The notes under the pieces: model-generated
What the model was told of the DNA's origin: nothing
Databases searched by the model: none
What the model saw: the letters and a program-made list of their open reading frames with translations, nothing else
Assembly: GCA_903828675.1 (NCBI GenBank)
Contig: CAIKND010000142.1
Span: forward strand, 1-32,490
Direction: 5' to 3'
From: an uncultured Acidobacteriaceae bacterium
GTDB taxonomy: Bacteria; Acidobacteriota; Terriglobia; Terriglobales; Acidobacteriaceae
DNA: 32,490 nt
Shown here: in pieces, positions 23,935 to 31,192 of the stretch
Layout of the letters: every line of letters starts with the position of its first letter
Position numbering within the stretch: position 1 is the stretch's first letter
Program-made: the position numbers and the translations under genes

Positions 23935-26487
23935 TTATGCTTCCGGTCGCAGTTCCACGGCCTTGGTGGTGATTGTCAACTTCGCCGGTGTCAGTTCCGG
24001 TCCGCCCCAGCCTTCCTTCACGGCCTCGATATGGATCTCGCCCGGCCGCTTGGTTGACTGCAGAATCACCTGCGCCAGACCGCTGAAAAGCGACCGCCTC
24101 GGCTCTTTGTCGCTCTCCTGACAGTTCGGATCGCCATTGCCGACGCCGATGAACGCGCCTGCGCCTGAGACATGGAAGCCAATCAGATTGGAAGCTGTTG
24201 GCACTGCCCGGCCTTCCTTATCGAGCGCCTCCACCTTCAGGATCGCCACGTCTTCGCCGTCGGCATTGATCTCCATCCGGTCTGCGGTGAGCCGAATGGA
24301 AACGGCGAGCCCGGTGGTCTCGCGCTTCTCGGTCAGAATTACTTTGCCACCCTTGAACCCGCGCGCCTCAATCGCGCCCGGCGCGTATCTGGGCTTCCAC
24401 TGCACATGGCCCAAGTGCGGAACCTTCTGCTTGCCGAGGCTTTTGCCATTCACAAGCAGCTCAACTTCGTCCAAGTTCGAGTAAACCCACACCGGGATTT
24501 CGTCGCCTTCCCTGCCCTCGAAGTTCCAGTGGGGGAACAGGTGCAGCGCGGGCTCCTTGCCCCACCATGCCTTGTAGTAAAAGAAGGTGTCTTTCGGAAA
24601 CCCGCACATATCCACGATGCCGAACTGCGAGTTGATCGAGGGCCAACCATAAGGAGTAGGCTCGCCGCGGTAGTCGAAGCCGGTCCAGGCAAAGCCGCCT
24701 GCCGCCCACTCGCGCGTGCCGTAGAACGTCCACCAATCTTCGGCCGTTTCTCCCCAAGGCACTGCAGCGTTATATGCATTCACTGTGTTCCGCAACGGGT
24801 CAGTCGAGTAGACGCCGCGCGTGGAGATGGCGCTGGAAGTCTCAGATCCGTAGATAGGCCGCGCCGGGTTCTTCTTGTGATACTCGTCTGGACGATCAAG
24901 GCCGTAATTGAAGCCGATAATGTCGAACGCATCCGAGACACCTTGCTTGTTGTCTCCGTTGACGGCCGCGGAAACCACGCGAGTGGGATCAAGTTCGTGC
25001 ACCCGCCGCACCATGGTTGCGCCGACCTTTGCGCCCTGTTCCGCCATTTGATTTTGGAGCTGTCCCTCTTCGTTGCCGATGGACCACAGGATGATCGATG
25101 GCGAGTTGCGATAGCGCTTGACCATGACCTCCAACTGGGCCATGCCTTCGGGGCTCGAGCTCATCTGGCGCGTCTCACACATCATCATCATGCCCATGCG
25201 GTCGCAGGCCTCCACCCACTCCGGCGTAGGTGCATTGTGTGAGGTCCTCACCGCGTTGCCGCCCATCTCGCGCAGCACAGCAAGCCGGAACCATTGCAGC
25301 CGGTCTGGCAACGCCGCACCGACCCCGGCATGATCCTGATGGTTGCAGGTGCCCTGAATCTTCAGTGGCTTGCCATTGAGGAAGAAGCCTTTTTCGGCAT
25401 CGAAGCGCGCCGTGCGCACGCCAAAACTCACTCGCTCGGCATCGCGCACTTTGCCGTCCGTCTCCACCGTTACGATGGCTGAATAAAGACTCGGCGTATC
25501 CACTGACCATAACGCGGGATTGGCCAGTGATGCGGTTGCTGTATAGCTGGCGCTGCCATCCACGGGAATCGTCTGCGGCGCGGCCTCGGCGGAAGCCACT
25601 GTCTTGCCAGCGGCATCCAAAATCTTCCAGCTCACCTTGGCGCTTTCCGCCTGCTTGCCTTCGTTCACGACGATAGTTCCCAGGGTCAGCGTGGCGGGGT
25701 TGCCCACGGCCAGTTGGTTGTTAATGTTCGTGGCAACTGGGCTGATCGTCGAACGCACCGTGCTCTCCCACTTGCCCAAGTGAAGCGCATCGGTTTTGGT
25801 CAACCACACATGGCGGTAGATGCCGGCGCCCTCGTAGAACCAGCCATCGCCAAAGCTCGCGTCCACGCGCATGGTAATGTAATTCTTCGCGCCATAGCTA
25901 AGAAAGTCCGTCAGGTCGAAGCGGAATGGCGTGTATCCGTTGTCGTTGCGCCCGATAAAGCAACCATTCACAAACACCAGCACGCTGCGGAATGCGCCAT
26001 CAAACTCGACCGTAATGCGCCGACCCAGGTCGCTCGCCGGAACCTCAAACTCACGCCGATACCATCCCACGCTGGTTTCTGGATAGCGTCGACCCAGGGG
26101 CTTGAAGCCATGCGAATTCAGCTCCCCATCACGCACGAAGGGCAACTCGACCGCCCAGTCGTGGGGTAAATTCAGCGTCCGCCACTTGCTGTCGTCAAAC
26201 TTCGCCTTGGAGAAGTTGAAATCGCCGGTCTTGGCAAAATCGCCCTGCCCCGTCCCAAACCCCAGGTCGCGGGCCGGGTCCGAGCCATGGCCAAACTGGA
26301 ACCTCCATCCAAAATCGAAGAGTAGCTGCTCGCGCGGTGTCACCGCCGCCAAGGCCTCGGCTGAACCAGTTTCTGATTCCCCGGCCAGCGCGGCAAAATT
26401 GCGCGCCCAAGCGGAGCGCGCCAGAACGGATGTTGCAGACAGTGCCATACCGGAACAGAGCAGGTTGCGACGAGAGATGCCACTCAT
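23935..26487 (-). CDS. Tat-exported GH2 family beta-galactosidase-type enzyme
   Basis: The 850-residue product begins with a twin-arginine signal (SRRNLL, then a hydrophobic stretch ending ARSAWA). A sugar-binding jelly roll (about 55-230), an Ig-like domain (about 235-360) and a TIM barrel (about 362-650) follow. The barrel has acid/base Glu473 in WSIGNEEG and nucleophile Glu549 in IYGSETSS. The DUF4982-like segment LHLFPHWNFEG lies at about 649, then C-terminal beta domains. This order fits GH2 beta-galactosidases that act on plant or microbial polysaccharides outside the cytoplasm. Other GH2 activities are possible. AAAGAGG precedes the ATG. A LacI-type operator overlaps its promoter. The gene stands alone. 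Confidence 0.92.
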   Translation of the reverse strand: MSGISRRNLLCSGMALSATSVLARSAWARNFAALAGESETGSAEALAAVTPREQLLFDFGWRFQFGHGSDPARDLGFGTGQGDFAKTGDFNFSKAKFDDSKWRTLNLPHDWAVELPFVRDGELNSHGFKPLGRRYPETSVGWYRREFEVPASDLGRRITVEFDGAFRSVLVFVNGCFIGRNDNGYTPFRFDLTDFLSYGAKNYITMRVDASFGDGWFYEGAGIYRHVWLTKTDALHLGKWESTVRSTISPVATNINNQLAVGNPATLTLGTIVVNEGKQAESAKVSWKILDAAGKTVASAEAAPQTIPVDGSASYTATASLANPALWSVDTPSLYSAIVTVETDGKVRDAERVSFGVRTARFDAEKGFFLNGKPLKIQGTCNHQDHAGVGAALPDRLQWFRLAVLREMGGNAVRTSHNAPTPEWVEACDRMGMMMMCETRQMSSSPEGMAQLEVMVKRYRNSPSIILWSIGNEEGQLQNQMAEQGAKVGATMVRRVHELDPTRVVSAAVNGDNKQGVSDAFDIIGFNYGLDRPDEYHKKNPARPIYGSETSSAISTRGVYSTDPLRNTVNAYNAAVPWGETAEDWWTFYGTREWAAGGFAWTGFDYRGEPTPYGWPSINSQFGIVDMCGFPKDTFFYYKAWWGKEPALHLFPHWNFEGREGDEIPVWVYSNLDEVELLVNGKSLGKQKVPHLGHVQWKPRYAPGAIEARGFKGGKVILTEKRETTGLAVSIRLTADRMEINADGEDVAILKVEALDKEGRAVPTASNLIGFHVSGAGAFIGVGNGDPNCQESDKEPRRSLFSGLAQVILQSTKRPGEIHIEAVKEGWGGPELTPAKLTITTKAVELRPEA

Positions 26488-26556
26488 GTAAAACCTCTTT
26501 CAAATGAAGTCAGTCGGCACACGACGGCGAAGCTTAGGTGTGGCGAGCAAATGGGA

Positions 26557-26594
26557 ACTATAAATCAGGCGATGTTACCAAGTAAACGGTTTCA
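26557..26594 (-). promoter_or_regulatory. GH2 promoter with LacI-type operator
   Basis: On the minus strand TTTACT (26581-26586) and TATAGT (26557-26562) are 18 bp apart and form a plausible sigma-70 promoter. TGAAACCGTTTACT (26581-26594) fits the LacI/GalR operator pattern TGnAAnCGnTTnCA at all but the last base and overlaps the -35 box. No LacI-family gene is in the window, so the regulator would be encoded elsewhere. Confidence 0.55.
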
Positions 26595-26925
26595 TTCGAA
26601 TGCCCAAGCTCTATTCATGGCTCTCCATAAGGCCCTGCGCTACAGAACGTTGGCAAGATCGCAAATCGCCTGGAAGTACAGCCTTGGCGAGAACTAATCA
26701 GGAGCCTCTTCACAAAAGAAACCACAAGTAGCATTCAGTATCACCAACATTCACGACAGATTTTGGAATCAGTGCCGAACTAAACGGCGCCATTGCCATC
26801 CCGATTGCGATCCAGGACAGGCGCCTTATTTAGACCCACGTTCGTGGCAAACTCCTATCCTTCGTTTCGGGGAAGAGGAACTTGGCGCTGGAATATGTTA
26901 AATTCATACAGTCAGACTACGTATT
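26595..26925. other. Intergenic stretch, nothing recognised
   Basis: About 330 bp between the GH2 promoter and tRNA-Ser. It should hold the tRNA promoter. I see no convincing open frame or structured element. Confidence 0.5.
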
Positions 26926-27015
26926 GGAGAGATGGCCGAGTGGTTTAAGGCGCACGCTTGGAAAGCGTGTGTACTCGAAAGGGTACCCAGGGTTCGAATC
27001 CCTGTCTCTCCGCCA
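26926..27015 (+). tRNA. tRNA-Ser (anticodon GGA), with encoded CCA
   Basis: The 90-nt gene folds with acceptor GGAGAGA/TCTCTCC. The anticodon arm is CACGC-TTGGAAA-GCGTG with anticodon GGA. A long class II variable arm (GTACTCGAAAGGGTAC) is expected for Ser. The T-loop is TTCGAAT, the discriminator is G, and CCA is encoded. Confidence 0.97.
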
Positions 27016-27606
27016 TAGATCCGCTTAAAATCAATAAGATGATACGCCTACAGTAGAATGAATTAATGTACTTCTGCACGTCTGAATCTGCGCAGCCTCT
27101 AGAATTCCTGTATTTCCGTCCAATTCCCTGAAAAACCGTAGTACGGTCAGACGGTCGTGGTTCGGCTCCTCAACCTGGCGGAATTGCCTTGTGATCGAAC
27201 CGCAGTGTTGCCTCCATGTGCATCACGTGGCGGGGGCCAGCTGGTGGTAGGAGCCCCAAAGACCATGCTGCATTCGTGAGCAGTTCTACTTTAGTGAAAT
27301 CTGTACGCCCGGGGTTTAACGGGTGGAGACGCTGGTTTTGACCCTGCGACAGCCCCGCAGTACCGGCTCCTCGCAGTTCTCTGTCGTGCTTCTTCAATAC
27401 TTTATACTGCCAGCCGTTCCGTGTAGGTATTGAGTTGGCTAATGGTTCTCTTAACCAACACGTTTTGGATTCGAGAGCACCGCGCCTAGGAATGCGTCCT
27501 TTCCAAGGTTGGATCTGAGTGGTGTGTTTTTAGAGATCAAGTCCATAACGTGTTCTAAATGAACTCTTGTGTCTCGCTATGAATCTCATTCGCCACAGGG
27601 ATTCCC
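27016..27606. other. Long gene-poor stretch after tRNA-Ser
   Basis: About 590 bp with no gene I can support. A 75-codon open frame on the minus strand (27170-27397) has a composition unlike neighbouring genes and no recognised family; it could be a remnant of a mobile element. The region follows the 3' end of a tRNA, a common integration site, but I see no integrase or duplicated tRNA end here. Confidence 0.45.
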
Positions 27607-28290
27607 TCACGGGAGCGGATGAGAGCCCGTGTCATCGTGACTCGCTTGCGGGTGAGCGATGGCATAGCGGCGCAGTTCGCGCACTCCGCTTAGTTTGAGT
27701 TTATTCAGAATGCGCGCGTAGTAAGACTCTACCGTGTTCTGACTGATTCCAAGGGTGGCGCCAATCTCCGGCGTGCCTGCACCCTTGCCTAGGAGTCGAT
27801 AGACCTCGATTTCCTGGGAGCTTAGTTTGTGGTAGGAATGATCCGGCCGGATGCCAGTGACATTCTCCACCAATGCGGCAGCTGCCTGGGGGCTGACAAA
27901 GTACTGTCCGGCTGCAACTCGCCGAATAGCATCAAGAAACACATTGTGGTGTTCGCACCTGGTTGTGAATCCCTGCGCTCCAGCCGCAAATGCGGCCTCC
28001 ACGCGTCGAGCATCGCTGTAAATGGAATAAACCAGAACCGGCACACCGTGATTTGCAAGATCTGCAATCAGATCGCCGCCGTCCTCGCCTTCAAGTGGCA
28101 GATCGATAATCGCAAGATCGGGCCTGCGTTTTTTCACAAGCGCCATGGCGTCGGCTCGTCTGCCTGCCTCCGCACTCATCTCACATCCCGCGGATGCCAG
28201 AAGCAGCGCAAGCGACTGGCGGACTACCGGATGTTCATCGACTACAAGGACACGGATGCAAGGGGGAAATCCCAAGGAAGCTGAGTGCAT
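27607..28290 (-). CDS. NarL/FixJ-type response regulator, diverged copy
   Basis: This 227-residue protein has a receiver domain (about 12-130) and a LuxR-type HTH (about 155-215, with GAGTPEIGATLGISQNTVES). The acidic pair is Asp18-Glu19 and the phosphorylation site is Asp63 in LAIIDLPLEG. The conserved Lys of receivers is replaced: GFTTRCE stands where the neighbouring paralog has GYVTKRE. That Lys normally helps read out phosphorylation, so signalling may be altered or lost. The protein aligns with the next regulator along its whole length, so it arose by tandem duplication. GGAGG precedes the ATG. It lies 206 bp after the other regulator and may have its own promoter. Confidence 0.9.
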   Translation of the reverse strand: MHSASLGFPPCIRVLVVDEHPVVRQSLALLLASAGCEMSAEAGRRADAMALVKKRRPDLAIIDLPLEGEDGGDLIADLANHGVPVLVYSIYSDARRVEAAFAAGAQGFTTRCEHHNVFLDAIRRVAAGQYFVSPQAAAALVENVTGIRPDHSYHKLSSQEIEVYRLLGKGAGTPEIGATLGISQNTVESYYARILNKLKLSGVRELRRYAIAHPQASHDDTGSHPLP

Positions 28291-28496
28291 TGCGTGCCTC
28301 CCGTTGCTTGCGGCTCTCCGTCAACGTCTTCGCAATCACCGCGGCAATTCCGCTACACGGAGTGCGCCATCTCCGCGACTCGAAGCAGGTGATCCGCAAG
28401 AGCGCCAAATGGCAGGACTCGAGTGAACCGATAGTAAGTCGGAACAGAGATCTTGTATGTAGAGGAATTCCACTACACCGATGCCCCGCGCGGGCG

Positions 28497-29156
28497 CTAT
28501 GGAGTGTACTTTTGGAAATGGGCGATAGCATGGCGGCGCAGTTCGTGAACACCGTTAAGGCCCAGCTTCACCAGGATGCGAGCACAGTACGATTCCACCG
28601 TGTGCGGACTGATTTCGAGAGCGGCGCTGATCTCCGGCGTGAACGCTCCCTGGCCGAGGAGCCGGTAGACCTGCCGTTCCTTGAAACTCAACTTGAAATA
28701 GGCATGATCCGCGCGGTCGCTGCTGGCATGGACTGCCAGCGCCGTGGCTGCTTGAGGACTGACAAAGCGCTTTCCGGCGGCCACTCGCTGAATAGCATCG
28801 AAGAGCACATTGTGGAGTTCCCGCTTGGTCACGTATCCCAACGCACCGGCCGCAAATGCACCTTCCACATGTCTAGTATCGCTGTGCATGGAGTAGACCA
28901 GAACCGGCACACCGCGTTTCGCAAGGTCGGCGACCAGAACGCCGCCGTCCTCGCCATCCAATGACAAGTCAACAATCGCAAGATCGGGCCGGTGCCTTTT
29001 CACGTGCGCCAAAGCGTCGGATCGTCCCTCGGCCTCGGCACAAACCTGAAAGCCCACGGATGCCAGCAGAAGAGCCATCCCCTGGCGTACCGCAGGATGG
29101 TCATCCACCAGCAGTATACGGATCGGCAAAGAAGGGGTCACTGGTTCGGATCCCAC
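28497..29156 (-). CDS. NarL/FixJ-type response regulator
   Basis: The 219-residue protein is a two-domain regulator. Its receiver has Asp18-Asp19 and phospho-acceptor Asp63 (LAIVDLSLDG), a Ser in VLVYSMHSD and Lys110 in GYVTKRE, so it is complete. The C-terminal LuxR-type HTH contains GAFTPEISAALEISPHTVES. On phosphorylation it should bind DNA as a dimer. The start is a GTG at 29156, chosen because GAGGAG lies six bases upstream; the stop of the sensor kinase is only 10 bp away, so the two form an operon and are the likely signalling pair. Target genes are not evident. Confidence 0.93.
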   Translation of the reverse strand: MGSEPVTPSLPIRILLVDDHPAVRQGMALLLASVGFQVCAEAEGRSDALAHVKRHRPDLAIVDLSLDGEDGGVLVADLAKRGVPVLVYSMHSDTRHVEGAFAAGALGYVTKRELHNVLFDAIQRVAAGKRFVSPQAATALAVHASSDRADHAYFKLSFKERQVYRLLGQGAFTPEISAALEISPHTVESYCARILVKLGLNGVHELRRHAIAHFQKYTP

Positions 29157-29166
29157 TTCAGTCTCC

Positions 29167-30612
29167 TCAGTTCAGTTGAGCCGCCTGAGTCCCGGGCGAG
29201 CGCGGTACGCGACAGGAGACGCAGGTTCCGCCGCCAAGCGCAGGCCCTATTTTCAGTTCACTTTCCAGCATCTGCGCCCGATACGCCATTGTGCGCAGGC
29301 CGATGCCGTCGCGGGAAGGCGAATCGGGCAAGCCGATGCCATTGTCAGCTACGCTCAGGACCAGTTCGGTTCTGTCTCCGTGTAGTTCGACAGCTATCCT
29401 GCTGGCATGGGCGTGGCGCACCGCATTGCTCAGAGCCTCCTGGGCGATCCGATAAAGATGCTGTGCCATGGCACGATCTGGAACTTCCCCATTTCCTGTG
29501 GCTTGAAACTCGCACTGCACCTCCGCCATCTCCTGGGCTCGCCGGGTAAGCGCCCGCAGCGCCGGCGCAAGGGCATCCGGACCCGCATCCAAAGGACAGA
29601 GCCCAAGTGCAACGTTGTGCGCCTCGTCCAGAGTTGCCGCTAATAGTGTAGAAAGAGGCGCAACATCCGCTCCGGCAAGTACACCGCCACGCTCCGCGCG
29701 CATTTCCAAGGCCTGGCAGCGGAGTAAGGCGGCTGTGACCTGCTGGCATACCCCATCGTGCAAATCGTGCCCAAAGCGGCGGCGCTCGTCGTCACTCATA
29801 TTCGCAAGCTCTCGTTCGAGGCGACGCCGTTCCTGCATTTCCCGCTTCATCTTCCGCTGAACAGCGCTCTGCTCCACCGCCTTTTGCTCCAACTTCAACT
29901 TCGCATGGGATTGGGCAGCAAGCGAATCCAACAAGAAACTGTGGAAGCTGTCCAGCAGGAGCATCAGGGCGAGCAAGAATGCCATCTCGACTGCCGCCTG
30001 CATCCAGACAACACTTCGCGAACCTGCGATAAGCGCTGGGTCGATTCCAAGCATCCGGTTGATGACCGGCATCGCACGCAGCCATGGAGCCGTCGCAAGA
30101 ATAAGCGCGCTGATGAAGACCGCGATTCCCGCTGCCCGGGCACCAACGAGCACCAAAGCCAGGACGGGCAGAATAACCAGCCCCACCTGCGCAAAAGGAC
30201 CGTGGGGTAGAGCCACGTTTACAACGGCTATCCCCACATATGCCACGGAGAAAAATGCTGATAACCGAATCGGATGCTCAACCCGGCGCAGGAGGGCGGC
30301 GGCTAATATGACCACATAAGTGGTGACGCCGACAACTTCCACGAGCAAACCCATTGGTGGGCCGAAGCCAAGCAGCAGCAGCACAAACACGGGCAACTGG
30401 CCTACGGCAGCAGCGGCCACCAGAATATCGGTCGCCTTGCGCCGCCACGTGATGAGTTCCTTCTCGCCCGGAAAGCCTTCCCTGCCAGGCTCAGGATCAG
30501 TTGCAGAGCCCGGATCGGCAATACCTCGCTGAGTAGTGTTCGCAGGCTCAGGCACCTTACCTGGCGTATACGCCGTCAATGACGATTCAGGTCCGCCATA
30601 GTTACCGATCAT
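29167..30612 (-). CDS. Membrane sensor histidine kinase (HisKA_3 type)
   Basis: This 481-residue kinase has an acidic, proline-rich cytoplasmic start (1-55) and about six membrane helices between 62 and 227. A coiled-coil linker of Arg, Glu and Lys follows (about 235-275). The dimerisation domain has FGHDLHDGVCQQ (phospho-acceptor His285). The HATPase domain has an N-box QEALSNAVRHAH (Asn396), G1 VADNGIGL and G2 GIGLRTMAYRA. The layout is that of NarX/DesK-type kinases that pair with NarL-type regulators, as found next door. There is no separate sensory domain, so the membrane part may sense the signal. I chose the ATG at 30612, ten bases after GGAGG. Confidence 0.92.
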   Translation of the reverse strand: MIGNYGGPESSLTAYTPGKVPEPANTTQRGIADPGSATDPEPGREGFPGEKELITWRRKATDILVAAAAVGQLPVFVLLLLGFGPPMGLLVEVVGVTTYVVILAAALLRRVEHPIRLSAFFSVAYVGIAVVNVALPHGPFAQVGLVILPVLALVLVGARAAGIAVFISALILATAPWLRAMPVINRMLGIDPALIAGSRSVVWMQAAVEMAFLLALMLLLDSFHSFLLDSLAAQSHAKLKLEQKAVEQSAVQRKMKREMQERRRLERELANMSDDERRRFGHDLHDGVCQQVTAALLRCQALEMRAERGGVLAGADVAPLSTLLAATLDEAHNVALGLCPLDAGPDALAPALRALTRRAQEMAEVQCEFQATGNGEVPDRAMAQHLYRIAQEALSNAVRHAHASRIAVELHGDRTELVLSVADNGIGLPDSPSRDGIGLRTMAYRAQMLESELKIGPALGGGTCVSCRVPRSPGTQAAQLN

Positions 30613-30614
30613 GA

Positions 30615-30830
30615 TCAGCAAGCCTCCGAATAGTGCAACCCAGACATAAGCGCAGAGTGGACTCTGCCTGGAGAGGCGACGCAGACCACTTTGCTCCCCT
30701 TCAGGCGAGCATGCCGCACGGTTTTGCCCATTGCCAGATGATTCGCCCTGTCAACATTGCTCAATTCAAAATACTCCAGGTCGCGCAGACAGCCCTTTCG
30801 ATCATTCGTTGTTGAAAGGATTTCCTGCAT
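30615..30830 (-). CDS. Possible small ORF upstream of the sensor kinase
   Basis: A 71-residue frame from ATG at 30830 ends with a TGA two bases before the sensor kinase ATG, and the kinase ribosome site (GGAGG) lies within its last codons. This spacing suggests translational coupling. The product contains KGSKVVCVASPGRVHSALMS, a strand-helix pattern faintly like part of a STAS domain, but it is too short for that fold. I do not recognise a family. The ORF stays open upstream to 31133, but that part looks non-coding. Confidence 0.3.
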   Translation of the reverse strand: MQEILSTTNDRKGCLRDLEYFELSNVDRANHLAMGKTVRHARLKGSKVVCVASPGRVHSALMSGLHYSEAC

Positions 30831-31192
30831 GATGCGTAATCTTAATCGGGTCTTTGGAGATTTTCCAGCATAAGTCGCGGATTGCCGCAGCGTCACGGTA
30901 TCAAATCGACTTGCGAAGTGATGGACATTCCCAAAGGTGCCATAACCAGTGTCTGTGGTGACTCGCACTATATATGCCACTGTCTGAGAACGAAGATATG
31001 TAGTCTGGCTGCTATAACTCCAGGGATTGCAGCCGATTGGACATATCCATTTTGCAGCGAACACGCCCTTTACCTCTGCTCGCCGGAACGAGGACATTGG
31101 GCCCTTGCAATTCGGCACTTGGCGAGCCCACATAAGGGATGCAAGTGGGCCCGCCGAAGTTAGAGATCTACATCCTTGCGGGGAATGCTCGA
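30831..31192. other. Intergenic region with a terminator-like hairpin
   Basis: This 362-bp stretch separates the kinase operon from the end of the repeat protein. It should contain the kinase operon promoter. Near its right end an imperfect hairpin (31121-31131 with 31145-31155) lies beyond the repeat-protein stop. I see no gene. Confidence 0.5.
31121..31155 (-). terminator. Hairpin downstream of the He_PIG repeat gene
   Basis: GGCGAGCCCAC at 31121-31131 pairs with GTGGGCCCGCC at 31145-31155 with one mismatch; ACTT and AAGT extend the stem after a one-base bulge. It lies 38 bp past the stop at 31193. No T-tract follows. Confidence 0.5.

Noticed and set aside
24172..25242. Plus-strand frame of 356 codons
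   Set aside because: It is antisense to the GH2 gene, which has both catalytic Glu motifs and a Tat signal.
28194..28964. Plus-strand frame of 256 codons across the response regulators
   Set aside because: It is a mirror of two well-supported regulator genes on the minus strand; high GC at third positions keeps opposite frames open.
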